DNA of 64,000 nt from Musa acuminata AAA Group. Lineage: Eukaryota > Streptophyta > Magnoliopsida > Zingiberales > Musaceae. Positions 1-12,800 of the stretch are shown here, one piece after another. Position 1 is the first letter of the stretch. The number at the start of each line of letters is the position of its first letter. The notes beneath the pieces were generated by a model. The model worked only from the letters and a program-made list of their open reading frames with translations. It was not told the DNA's origin and did not search any database. Both the position numbers and the translations under genes were made by a program. The DNA lies in NCBI RefSeq assembly GCF_036884655.1, contig NC_088348.1, forward strand, positions 23,177,501 through 23,241,500. Reading direction: 5' to 3'.

Positions 1-415
1 TAATGAAATTAATAGAGTATTTTAGATATTCAATTCTATAATTTATAATAATACTATTTAAAGGACAAATATATTATTTCTGAAATTTGAAGGATAGATA
101 TGTAAAACCTTTATTATTATTATTATTATTAAATATTATTAGGATTATTATATAATTATATTATTAGAAAAAAGATACACTCAAAACTGACACTCTCTTC
201 AATCAATTCGATTCCCTTCCGCTGCTCCGCTTCTTCTTCTTCTTCGTCTCAGGGGGGACGAACCCATTTGTGTCGGTTACGGCATAGCCATAGAATAGAT
301 CGAAGCATCCATTCGCTGGCGCCGGTTAATTGGTAGTCCTTCCTCCTCTATCTTATTCTGATTCTGTCATCCGTTCCAATTCCGGCCGGATCGCCCACCA
401 CGCCAATTCCGAATC
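1..415 (+). other. upstream region and 5' leader of MAP70
   Basis: Bases 1-180 are strongly AT-rich, with runs of ATT and TA and no open frame. From about 185 the composition switches to a pyrimidine-rich stretch with CTT repeats (about 205-245), which looks like a plant 5' untranslated leader ahead of the ATG at 416. A TA-rich patch at about 148-165 could serve as a TATA element, but this is weak. No transposon or RNA gene was recognised. Confidence 0.4.
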
Positions 416-3400
416 ATGGGGGAGACCGGCGGCGAAGAGGATTGTGGTGTGGCGGCAGGGTTGGCGTGTGGATCGTCGGAGGACGCCGTGGACTCCTCCC
501 CTTCGCATATGGCGTTGGGTCTGCCGGCCGAGATGATGAGGTCGGCGGCCAAGAAGAAGCCCTCCAAAAAATCCAGCCTTGACGAAGACGATTTCCTCAG
601 TCTGTTGCATGGTTCCGATCCCGTCAAGATCGAACTCAATCGCCTTCACAACATGGTCAAAGGTGTGATTGTTGTTTCTAGGACATCATCCTCTTTCTCT
701 GCAACTCATGCTCTTCTTTTCTTTCTTCCCACTACTCCATGCCACAGATGAAAAGAGGGTGAATCTTCCACCTTTCCTTACGAAAAGAAAACAAAAGGCA
801 CATTCATATATATGAATATTGGCTGCATGCATTAGGTCTGACAAAATAGAGACCAATTCATAATGCCATCTTTGCCTTCATAAAACTGGATTTTCTTTTT
901 CTTTTTTTACTTGATTAGCTAATACAAAACTCTACTAGTAAATTATCAAATGTCATGAGCAACGGTGTTAGAAGGATTCCTTCAAGGATAAAGGACAATG
1001 ATATTTAAGCAATGCCTAAATCTAGTGCCATTGCTGGTGTGAAGAGACAAATAGAATTCTGAGGATGAAGACCAAAAGTTATAGCCTTGATCACCTGTAC
1101 TGGTATTGCTGGAGAAGAAAGAAAACTGCTCTCATGATCCGCTGAACCAGTTTTAAGTCTTCTGCACCAAAATATAGCGTTGGTCACCTTGAATTGTATT
1201 CTCATGTCTGATAAGAAGGATCTGGCTTTTCACAAACCACTGCACAAATGTCAGTCCTATAACGATCAAGCAAAGATTCAACTATTATGTTCATTTGATT
1301 GTATTTTATTTTAGTTATTTGTGCTGCTCAAAATGAAGACATATTTTTCTTCTTCCATTACAGACAAGGATCGTGCGCTATTCGAAACTTATAGTGAGAT
1401 CAAAGGCCTAAGACTGATGGAACGTGCAAAGGACAAGGCTCTCACTGAGGTAGTATCACAGACTGCAAATTGCAGTATCTGTCATATGTTGCTAATGACT
1501 GCAGAATTAAATTATTTTACTTACTATCAATAATAGGTTTCTGAAGAGCTTCAGAAGATGGTGGAGAAGTTCCAAGCATCAGAAGTTGCTCTTGAAAACA
1601 AGGTCTGCTCGATGTAGTATTTCACTAATAAGCTCCCAATTTTCTTGCCTTTTTTGCTTTCATCCTAATCCAGATGATGTGACCAAAAAGGTTGTAGATT
1701 TCATCTAATTATCTAATTTCAACCCCCAGAATTTAGAGATCAAAAGGATCACAGAAGAGAAGAAAGAAGCATTAGCAGCACAATTTGCTGCCGAAGCCAC
1801 TCTTCGACGAGTTCATGCTGCTCAGAAGGATGAAGAGCTACCTACTTTAGAGGATATACTTTTCCCACTCGAAGCTGAAATTAAGCTCCTGAGGCAAGAG
1901 GTGTGCTTTTCAGCATGGAGCATTAGTTGTATCTTGAAAAATGTTCTCCCCTTTCTGTTACGGTATCAAATTAGCTTGTGACTTTTACTATGAAAATTTT
2001 TAGATCTCCAAGCTGCAGGATGATAGTAGGGCCTTAGAGAGACTTACAAAAACCAAGGAAGCCGCTCTGTTAGATGCAGAAAGAGAGGTCCAGATTGCCA
2101 AGATCAAGGCTGCTCTCGTCGATGACCTACAGAACAAGAACCAGGAGCTCATGAAACAGAATGAAATAAATCAGGTGAATGCTTTCTTTCTTCTTTTTCT
2201 GCTGCCCCGCTTCTCTTTCAATTATGGAAATGAAGAGGGAAAATCTATAATTTATTCTTTCACGTTATAAAACCTGACAGTCATGACATGCCAGGAAGAG
2301 TATAAGATATTGGATAGAATGCACCGTCAGAAGGTTGCAGAGGTTGAGAAGCTGGGGCAGACTGTTCGTGAACTGGAAGAGGCTCTTCTTTCTGGGGCTG
2401 CAGCTGCAAATGCTGTGCGTGATTATCAGCGCCAAGTTAATGAGTTGAAGGTTGGGATGCAATTTATCATTCTTAAATTAACTCATTCATGTTGTTAACA
2501 TCAAAGGAACTCAAGGTTCCATTGCCTGGCAAACAAAATGAACTAAACCTAAGGATGTCATGCTGTTTCTTCTATTTCCAGGGGGAGAAAAAAACTCTTG
2601 AGAGGACTTTATCTCGTGCGATGGTTGCAGAAAATCGAGCTGCTCTTGTAATGGCAAATGAGTGGAAGGATGCCAATGACAAAGTTATACCAGTCAAACA
2701 GTGGATTGAGGAGCGACGTGTCCTTATGGTATTAAGCAAATCTTGATTATGTGAACTAGCTTGGTCTTTGACATGTTAAATTATCAGTTTTATTTAGTGG
2801 TTTCCTTTAGGGAGAGATGCAACAACTCCGTGACAAGCTGTCCATAGCAGAACGTGCTGCCAAGGCTGAGGCTCAACTTAAAGTATGCTTCCATCCCAAG
2901 TCACTCTGGTGTCTTTTGTCGTGAAGGGATATGTATATGATTGATGAGTAACATTTTTCTTATATCTGTGTTAATTTTCAGGAAAGGCTGCAGCTCCGAT
3001 TGAAGGTTGTAGAGGATGGACTAAGATCATCACTTCGATCAGGGATTCGATATGACATACGAAGCAGTCCAATCGGTTTGGGTCGAAGCCGTTCAATTAA
3101 TGGGTCTGAGACTTCTTCAGGTTCCCTATCAGGTGGAACAGGATCACGAAAACCATTTGCTCCAATTGGGAAATCTTCAACAATTTCTAGTCCTTCCAGC
3201 ACACTGCTAAAGCATGCCAAGGGAGCATCTAAATCTTTTGATGGAGGCAGGGTGATTGATGTAGATGATTACAGATCAAAGTCATCTGAAGACACTTATG
3301 TCCATGATTCTTTGGAAAAGGATATCGAACAGCTTTCTGCTACTGGTGCATTGATGGAGGAGCTCAGCAGTGGCAAGCCATCACATGCCATGGATGATGT

Positions 3401-3796
3401 TAGGGATGATTATGTTTCAGTCTTATTTTATGATATTCTGCAGAAAGAGGTACTCACTTTAAGGAAATCATTGCATGAGAAGGATCAATGTTTGAAGGAC
3501 AAGGATAATTCTACAGAGGTATGCCCTTCTTGAGGTTTGCTATATTTCTTTGGCAGACTATTTTCTATTGAACTTGTTTTACCTGAATCTGCATCAGAAA
3601 TTACTGAAAGAGGAAATTGATGCAGATGCTCTCAAGGAAAATTGATACGTTGACAAAAGCAATGGAGGTAGAAACAAAGAAACTGCGTAGAGAAAAGGCT
3701 GCACTTGAGAAAGAGGTAGCAACCTTGCAGATTGACAAACAGCAGGAACAGAAAGCTAGGCGCTTGAAGGGAATGATCAACAACCTGCATAGTTAG
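416..3796 (+). CDS. MAP70: microtubule-associated protein 70 (MAP70-like)
   Basis: Ten exons can be joined in frame at GT-AG sites: 416-662, 1364-1449, 1537-1602, 1730-1900, 2004-2174, 2295-2450, 2582-2728, 2811-2882, 2982-3518 and 3626-3796. They give 607 aa, within the usual size of the family. MAP70s are plant-specific coiled-coil proteins that bind cortical microtubules and help pattern secondary walls. Recognisable blocks include AAQFAAEATLRRVHAAQKD (exon 4), LVDDLQNKNQELMKQ (exon 5), MHRQKVAEVEKL and AAANAVRDYQR (exon 6) and VANEWKDANDKVIPVKQW (exon 7). A Ser/Gly-rich linker (about residues 390-450) is followed by the conserved DYVS...DILQKEVLTLRKSLHEKDQ and TLTKAMEVETKKLRREKAA. The protein is mostly charged heptad-like sequence with no signal peptide or membrane segment. 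The ATG at 416 opens the GC-rich first exon. The tail after the last RR pair is unusually short (stop at 3794-3796). Exon junctions were set by eye; the identity is clear. Confidence 0.88.
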
Positions 3797-4830
3797 AAGG
3801 TGCACATGAAAGATGTTCTTTTTTTTTTTGGATTTTATACCTAGTTAGGCAGCAAACTTTGTTCTGTCTTATGTTCCAATCTAGGTGATCCGTAATAATC
3901 AAAATTGGTTCTCAAACAAGATGTCATTACATCAAAACTAAACTTTCATAATTAGCAGTATATAAGTGTTTTTTCAGAAGCTACCACAAAGAGCTAGTTT
4001 GGTGTATGTACCAATGTAACCATGAGATCTTCTAGGCATGTGTTCTTAATATTTTTGGTTGTTTGCCTAAGTTTGCACAACAGTACATTTGATAATCCTT
4101 TTTTATTATTATGGTGGTCCTATATGTCATGGTCGCTTTTGAATTCCCATAATCATTTGTATTTCATAATCCATTAGTAGAATTACTCATGAGAAGTGAA
4201 TTTTAACACTTCTGTGATACTTAATCTTGCAGATCTCTAAGGGACTGAGAGTTTCCGGATTGATCAACTAACCCTTGTGTATTGATACTCATAGGTGTTT
4301 CCATAAAAGTTACAGCACAAGTAGCCTCTGGTATAGGATGTATATCTCAACAAAACAGAAGTCCTCGTAAGAAAATCTAGCATGAAGCTGTTTGCTGTTA
4401 TCTCCTATCCAGCTATCTTTATTACATGAAAAGGAGATCAGGCCTAGCTGGCAAGCGAGGTATGGTTTGTTTGATTAACTATGTAGAGGTTTGGTTTCAG
4501 AAGTTCAGCACAGCTAAGGTTGGTAAATTGCTTGGAGTAGTAATATCAAGATGATGAATATGAAGGGATTCTTCTACATAGAAGGATTCTCTGGCTAAAT
4601 GGCTTTGGGTTTTCAAAGGACGAGCCAATCTAATCTCAGGTTCATTTGCTTGATAAACTCTGTTCCGTATCGTCTCTATTATTCAATATGGATGCTGGAT
4701 TTCAACATATATAAAAATTAATCCCTTATTTAAATGTACAACCACAGATTGAGAGAGCTGTTTATACTGTGATGAGGGTCCATTGTTGGTTTTAATTTTT
4801 CACTACTGTTTTTTTCCAGTCAGAATGATA

Positions 4831-5190
4831 CAGAATTACGTGCAGTCAGTGCTTAAATCTAATTTTATCTACTGTTTGAATGTACTTATCAAGTTTATGG
4901 AAAGCTGTGTAATTTACAAGGATGGCTCAAAATAAGATGTTTGTTCTATTGCCAAACAGGACTTATGCATTGCATCATCAAATGTGGAGATTTCTTGTTT
5001 GAACGAAACAGAATTACATGCTTAATCAAATTTCATCTGCTGTTTGGTTGTACTTATTTTTGTACAGAGCTGTTTACGAGGATGACTCAGACAAAAAAGT
5101 GTGTATGTTCTATTGCCATCAAAGAACATACACACTTTCTTCAAGTCATGTGTGAACATGCATTGCATCATGTGTGGACATTTCTTCAAG
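4831..5190. repeat. imperfect tandem duplication, period about 178 bp
   Basis: Two adjacent copies start with ACAGAATTAC at 4830 and 5008. They keep the same order of words: TCTACTGTTTG / TCTGCTGTTTG, GAGCTGTTTAC-like, GTTCTATTGCCA, CATTGCATCAT, and TGTGGA followed by ATTTCTT. The copies differ by many substitutions and small indels, so the duplication is old. No coding potential is evident. Confidence 0.6.
5096..5138. repeat. perfect 16-bp inverted repeat with 11-nt loop
   Basis: AAAGTGTGTATGTTCT at 5096-5111 is the exact reverse complement of the arm at 5123-5138. The hairpin lies inside the second copy of the tandem duplication, and the first copy does not have it. No terminator-like or tRNA-like context is present. 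Confidence 0.7.
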
Positions 5191-5490
5191 TCATATCAGG
5201 CTTGAAAACTTTGAACTACATTTTGATTCATTTCTTTCTTTCTGATCTTACTCTTTCGTGTTCGTGCTATATCTTAGAACTCATCATCATAGTATTTTGA
5301 TGAAACGGGGGGTTGCTTCTCCCTGGCTCATTTACTCCCCTTCTAAAACATGGACGAAGACTATTGCTATTATATGGTCTTCTTTTGGAGAATATGTATG
5401 GAGATCCAAGAAGACACCAGACGCCCTTGTGCAAAGCCCCCTCAGTTGCTCATATCGGAGCTACCTCAATAAGATTTTTCATTATCGATC

Positions 5491-7320
5491 TATTACAGAT
5501 TTAGCTAATTTTGCCCCTGTCATGCATCACTTTTGCATGTTCGTTCGTAAAAGGTTAACCTCCCCGAGACTTTTTATGGTATCTTAAGGATCTATAAAAG
5601 AAAAACGGGTTAGAAAAAACATTTAACTCAGAATCCACATGACACTAAACGATCATGCTATAAAGGGTCTAAGATAATCCATCGTGACAAAAAATTACAA
5701 TAAGTGCCCACATGACACTACTGTGGAATAAGATAGTAAACTGACCCTAGACACTACCCCCAAAGGCTCATCTAGCCATATGCCACGCGGGTAGCTCTTA
5801 GATGCTATACTAGTTGACACTCTACACCACTCCGTGGACCTAGAAAACCTTGAAAATGGTTACTTGAATAATTTATTTTTGGATAGTTTTGCCTCTACAC
5901 AATAATTGCACACAACATGTGTTTACAAGTCTAAAACGACTATAAAAGCCAATTAAAATAGGGCTGTCAAACCTATTGTAAGCCCTCTACATGCTATACA
6001 AAGCATGAACAAAATAAAAAAAACATGGAGGTACACGAGCATTATATCGAACACCTTGTCTATAGCTTTATCTATGACATTCTCTCTCACTTATTTCTTC
6101 GATATCCTCGTCAAAGCCTTTATGAAAGCTACATCTCCTAATTGAATCTTCAATCTTTTACTCAAATTGGAATGTGCCTCTTGGCTTCCAACTGCACTTT
6201 GTTGCTATTGTTGAGCAGTCAAACTTTGATCCACCACGCTGGTTCAACTCGCAAATGACTCTAACTCTAGTGTGGGGTCGACTGAGTTATGTTAATCTTT
6301 GTTGATTCTTGTAAATCCTTTAATTGAAGGAAATGATATTTCTTATTATGTATCATTCTATTAAACGTCTCATGTTGCTTGAATTGGGTGGATGCTTATT
6401 AGAGCTTTAATAAGCATTATCTCGTAGGCTTTTAAGTATTTAGGCTCTTTCCTCCGTAAAATTTATCCATCAATTCCTCTTCTACTTAGTTATCACCTCC
6501 AAGTAAGTTTGAATTACTTAGGCTTTCGATTGGCATTCTATTGGGAAATGAAGCAAATAGTCTACTCTCAATAGTAACAATCACCATTGGTAAGGATTTG
6601 ACAACCGTTGTTTTCTACTAAATTTCTTCAAAGGGTATTTGATAACCTATATAGAGCTCCTCTATTAGATAAATAAGATAATTGAGGTACTTAGTTTCAC
6701 TCATTCTCTTAAGAGTTAAAAGGCAAAGGTTACTCAACTTTGTCTACCTCTTCGAGGGTTATGCTTCGTGCATCGAACTAGTTACTAACCTTCACCTGCT
6801 CTTTGCTCATACTTCTAAGTCACTATAAGTGTTTACACTCCTTGCATTGAGTTAGCTACTACGATTCACATTCTTATTATCATCAAACTTCTGGAATGTA
6901 ATAAGTGTTACTCAAAACTAGTAAAATTTCATCCTAACTTGGAGCAAGTGTCTAATAGTTTTGGTCGCATTTGGAATTGTATCATCTTCTCTATTATCTC
7001 TTCCACCTACTTCATTTCTTGGTCAAGCACTATTGCATCGACCCGAAGTCCTCCACTTTTAGCTATTTTGATAAGAAGCTCGTTGACAGTGGTCTTACGA
7101 AGTTCTCTAGCCTTTGTCCTTCAACCTTGTTTAAATACTTGAAGCTTGTCTCTGTATTCTTCACCTCCTCAATCCATTTTCTGACCAAGTACTCTCCCTC
7201 CATAAGAGCAAAGGATTGATGACTCTATGGAAGTCTTGCCTCTACAATACCATAGCACAACTATGCTCATGGCTCTATTATCTATCGCCTCACATCCGTG
7301 TCTCTTTTTTTACGATCAAT
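5491..7320 (-). mobile_element. old LTR element (outer layer), left piece with 3' LTR
   Basis: Read on the minus strand, 5491-6079 is a diverged LTR. At its right edge, 6079, it begins TGTCATAGATAAAG and matches the start of the young element's LTR at 42026 (TGTCACGGACAAAC). The bases 6080-7320 match, in reverse complement, the internal region of the young element from about 42010 back to about 40760. One clear match pairs the word for 'local duplicate of CAACAAGGATCAACA' near 6290 with 41795; another pairs the 7020-7210 block with 40870-41050. The piece is broken at 7320 by the cluster of other elements and resumes at about 36175. There is no intact reading frame. The identity is by eye and the substitution level is high. 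Confidence 0.7.
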
Positions 7321-8150
<830 letters not shown>

Positions 8151-9816
8151 TGTTAGGATCGGAGTGGCAATAAGAGGAGGGGAGGGGGGGGGGGGGGGAG
8201 GGGCGGGGTGAATTAGTGCAGCGGATTAAAACTTGTAAGTTTAAAAACGAATTCGTAAATATGAGGAGATTTCGTTTCGATAGTAACTTGAGTAGATGAA
8301 AACCGAAAGCTAGCAGTAGTATAAATAACAATTTCAGGAAAGTAAGAACTCACACATTCAAGGAACACACCAATTTAAAATGGTTCGGTCAAAATGACCA
8401 ACATCCACTTGCGAAGCCTTCTCCGAAGAGGCTCCCAACTTCCACTAGCAAATCATTTTAAAGGGGAAGGACAAATACTCCTCTTACAACCTTTTACAGT
8501 GGTTCACACTCTTACAAATTTTCAATGAGAAAGAAGGAGGTGAACACTCAAGCAATTGAAAACAAGACTTGCTAAAGGCTTTGTTAAAGTTTTTATCTTA
8601 ATCTATTGCTTCTCAAAAGGTTGTATTCTCTATTAAGAATTGAGGGGTATTTATAGGCCCCAAGAGGATTCAAATTTAGACTCCAAATTTTGAATTCTCT
8701 TGGGTTCCCAATGCTGGCGGTGCCACCGCCTGTCAATGTCTGACACTGACAGTGTATTGGTGGTGCCACCACCTGTCAGTGTCTGACATTGGCAGTGTAC
8801 TGGCGATGCCACCGCCCAATCCGACGGTACCACCGCTGGACCTCTCGGGTGCTAGGCGGTGCCACTGCCTAGTTCGACGGTACCACCGCCCGATCCTTGG
8901 GTTTTGGGCAGTGCTACCGCCCAGTCCAGCGGTTCCACTGCCCGGTCCTACGGGTCACTAGATGGACTTCAAATCTGGCCCAAACTAGGTAATATCGGGC
9001 CTAGTTGGCCCCTAACTAGGATATAGGATTATCCCTTAATCCTAACCCTAATTACATGCAAACTACATAATTAAAAACATAGTCCTAAGCAAGTTTTCAA
9101 CCGGCAAACGTCGAGTCTCCTTCCGGCGAGCTTTCCGGTGATCTTTCGGCGGACTTCCGATACACCCTCGGATTTCTTCCGGTAGACTCCTAGTAGGCTC
9201 CCGATCTTGTGGCGAGTTCAGCGAGTAATAGAGCCTTCTCGGTGATCTCCGCAAACCTCCAATGATCTCTTTGGCGGACTTCCGAAAACTCTGACAAGTC
9301 CCCGATTTCTTCTCGGTTGGTTCCGGCAGTAGCTCCGACGAATCTTCGGACTCTTGAACACCCATCGAACTTGACTCCGATAGACTTGCTTTATGTCTTC
9401 AAGCTATCGTAGTTAATCCTGCACATGTAAAACAAAAGTTTGATCTAGACATTACTCCTAAGCAATTAATCAAGTTGTCCGGCATGTCATTGGTCCCTCG
9501 ACCCTTCGTCCAATTCTTCGGTGCATCGTCCTCTCTTGCGGCCTATTGCCCAATCGGCCAGTTGACTCTGCAACTCCGATATCCTTGGCGCAATACCCGC
9601 TCTTCTTGGCCCGATGCCCGAATCCATGGCCCGAAGCCTTCTATCGATATGTCGACCGATCCACCGGCCCGACATCCAATCTTCTGACATGTTCCTCCGG
9701 CACAACATGATTTTCCTGCTATAATTGTCTCATCCTGATCGAAGCATCCTACGTCATGCAGATTAAAACATAAACACATATTGATTGGTTTCATCATCAA
9801 AATCCGAGATTCAACA
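8151..9816 (-). repeat. 3' LTR of A1
   Basis: This is a 1666-bp direct repeat of 14342-15974. In the element's orientation, U3 starts at 9816 with TGTTGAATCTCGGATTTTG. The TATA motif CTATAAATACCCC lies at about 8645-8660. The 8711-8945 stretch upstream of it is a GC-rich palindromic array (GGCGGTGCCACCGCC-type words). A G-rich tract of over 30 bp at 8174-8207 lies near the LTR end. Confidence 0.85.
8174..8207 (+). repeat. G-rich homopolymer tract at the LTR end
   Basis: A run of G broken only by a few A and one C, just inside the LTR terminus and before GTGAATTAGTGCAGCGG. Equivalent but shorter or longer G tracts occur at the same place in the LTRs at 27852, 33814, 53728 and 61008. The run is therefore a hypermutable, conserved position rather than an assembly accident. 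Confidence 0.85.
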
Positions 9817-9830
9817 ATCTCCCCCTTTTT
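9817..9830 (-). other. polypurine tract of A1
   Basis: On the minus strand the sequence AAAAAGGGGGAGAT directly precedes the 3' LTR. This is the expected second-strand primer of an LTR retrotransposon. Confidence 0.8.
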
Positions 9831-12800
9831 GATGATGACAACCAATCGACGACGGAGTTAACCTTAACTCCCGGAGTTTAAACAAACTCCCCCTATCAAT
9901 ATACCATATTGATAGAACCTTGAATTCAAGCCGAATTCAAGTCATTGCAAATATTCATCATGCATAACATGATCATACTTCTCCCCTTTTGTCATCAACA
10001 AAAAGGAGAAGTGTCACTTTCTATGTGTTTGAGAGATATGAATTCAACTTATTGCATGAAAAACATAGTATCAAAATTTATCATCATGCAATCTAGCAAT
10101 TAAAGATGTGCAAGTTTAGCATGTTTGTGTTTGCTTCTCTTTAGACTACAAGTTAGCAATTTTTATGATATGCAAGTTTTGCTACATGAAAGCTAGCAAA
10201 AATTTCGAAAGCAAATACAAGATAGCTTTCTTGTGTAAGCTCATGATTCTTGCTTCCTATTGCAATGTGCAAGTTGCAAGTTTTTGAAATATCCAAGTTC
10301 AACACATTGCATAATTAATATAATCTCCTAGTTTTATCATCATGCAATTTTGCTATTATCATCGATATGCAAGATAGTATGATAGCAATTACTACAACAT
10401 ACAAGCTAGCAAATTTTATAACACTTTTAGAACATGCAAGCTAGCAGTTTTGAGATGTTCAAGAAAGCATCCCTTACTTCTTGAAATACGCAAGTTTGCT
10501 AGATGTGCAAGTTAGCATGTTTTGCTTCTTGAGATAGGCAAGATTGCACATTTGGTATGCAAATTTATAGTATGCAAGTTATCAACTTTTACACATAAAA
10601 AGTTAGCAAAAAGATGTGCAAGATAAACTATTTTGCCTATTTTCAAAATATGTAATTTGACACATATTACTTCTTTGAGATTTGCAAGATAGCACTTTTG
10701 CTTAAGATTACAAGATAGCATTTCTTGCTTTTGAGTTGAGCAAACTAATAAGTTTTGCCCCTTTTTGCGATATGTACATTTGTAATTTTCACTTCTCTTG
10801 TCTTGTGCAAGCTAGCTATCTCCCCCTTTGTCATTGTCAAAAAGAAGGGAAGACCCTTTACATCAATTTCTAAATCATGACAAAGGTAAGTATCAATCTT
10901 ATTTGTGTATCATTATGTTTTCAAATTAAAATATGCACAACTTCAAAACTTTACATTTGTATCCTTAGTTCATGCATTATACAAATAAATTAATCACTAT
11001 GGGCATATCATATATGATACATCATTTTGGTAATAAATCATAGCATTTATTAATATTTTGATCATGATACCAAGCATTCATCATTTAGAGCATTCATAAT
11101 ACACATTATATGCATATATCATTACAATAAAAAGCAATTGCATGCATCATTGCAAATCATAAATGTTTGATGGTATCAATTTAATCAAATTATATCCTAC
11201 CATGCATGTTCATAACTTTTCATTTGTATGCATCAAAATAATATCAAGAGTATTTTATGTATAATACCAAATCATCATTTATAATTACATCAATATTCTA
11301 ATCATTATTTCAATCTACACATCATGATAACAATAAATTTGCACTATAGACAATCTCATATTTTATCATTCAAGTTAGCGTATATTTTTGCAATTAGCAA
11401 GCTAACAATTTACTTTTTCTTTTATAACAGTGATTCAATCATATCAAGGCATTTGTATCATAGATACAAAGAAATCATATCATCAAAGATAAGACCATTT
11501 GAATACCAAAAGATATGATTTATTTCAACAGATCTCCTTTATTTTTATAAATATCAAAAAGAAATGTAGGAGATCAAATATTATAGTACCTTGATTCTTA
11601 GATAAGAAGTCTTAAGTTATAAATTTCGAAAAATCAAGATGAGTCTTATTCAAATTCAAATCATCAAATCAAAATCATTTTCAAGAGATTCATAAAAAGA
11701 AAAACATAGATAATTTTTTAATCTCTCAATTCTTTATGAATCATGATTTTTGAAATTCTTTATGATGATTTATAATTATCATAAAAATTATAATTCCAAA
11801 AAAAATCATGATTCATTTCGAAAATTTTCTTCTTTAGTAAACAATAAGAAAAAATATGGGAGTTCAAATAACAAGATCTTGATTCACAATAAAATTTCAT
11901 GTATCGAATATCGAGAAATCAAGATGATGATTCATAAAGAATATCACAAGTTACATTCAAGAAAAATTATCATTCATTTTCAAATCATTCAATTTGTTAA
12001 ATCAATATTTCTTGGGTATGCATGATATCAAAACATGATTTTAAATCTTCAACATATAACATGCATGAATTCAAAAATTGAAAGGAGAATGGAAGAATTC
12101 AAAGGTATAAAGATTTCAACCGTCTTATAAACAAATGAAGGATCAAGTCATGAATCTAAAATTCTATGAATCATTTCGATAAATCTCCTTTTAAATAAGC
12201 AAAATGATCATAAAAGGAAATCTCATGTTATTCCAAAAAATCAAGATCATGATTTTGATAAAACTCATTTCAAATTCAAATTATCAAAATCATTTTTATG
12301 GTTCACAAAATTCATAACATAAGTATATTCATGATTTTATTGATAATAGATTTTCTCCCTTTTTTTTAAGTGTTTCATTTTAAGTGATTGATTTCATGTT
12401 AACATGCTTTTCAAACATGCATCATCGTTTAGGATCAAAAAATGAATTTTATCATAAAACCATCAAGACTAATAAATTACAAAAATCATTGTGTATTACT
12501 TTAAAATCTCATGCATAAAGTCATCAAATCATGGTATAAAAATTTTAATATTTTCATTATAACTTTATGCATCATTAAGTATACAATCGTCAAGCATAAC
12601 ACTATTTCATTTATGTGTAATAGCCACTCTTATTATCGTGAATCGTGAATCGTCAATTGTCAATCATCAATCGTCAAGCATGCCTGTTTCATTTATCTCA
12701 AATCAAAATATGCATTATTTTTAAAGCCACTTTATCATGGTATAAATCGATAATCCATAAATCATAATAGATCATTATGGAAATCATCAAAATCAATAAA

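Larger units (their letters stand above)
3797..5490. other. MAP70 3' flank and intergenic DNA
   Basis: This AT-rich stretch has no credible gene. The first few hundred bases are presumably MAP70 3' untranslated sequence. The region also holds an imperfect tandem duplication (4831-5190) and a perfect short hairpin (5096-5138), listed separately. The old LTR element begins at its right edge. Confidence 0.5.

Noticed and set aside
330..751. Frames on both strands at MAP70 exon 1, including run-through into intron 1
   Set aside because: They are shadows or intron run-through of exon 1 (416-662), which joins in phase to the conserved exon 2.
8651..9845. Several 60-100-codon frames in the LTRs of A1 (and equivalents at 14900-15982, 28797-30067, 34743-35989)
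   Set aside because: They recur only because the LTRs are repeated, overlap on opposite strands, and follow GC-rich array sequence. No protein family is recognisable.
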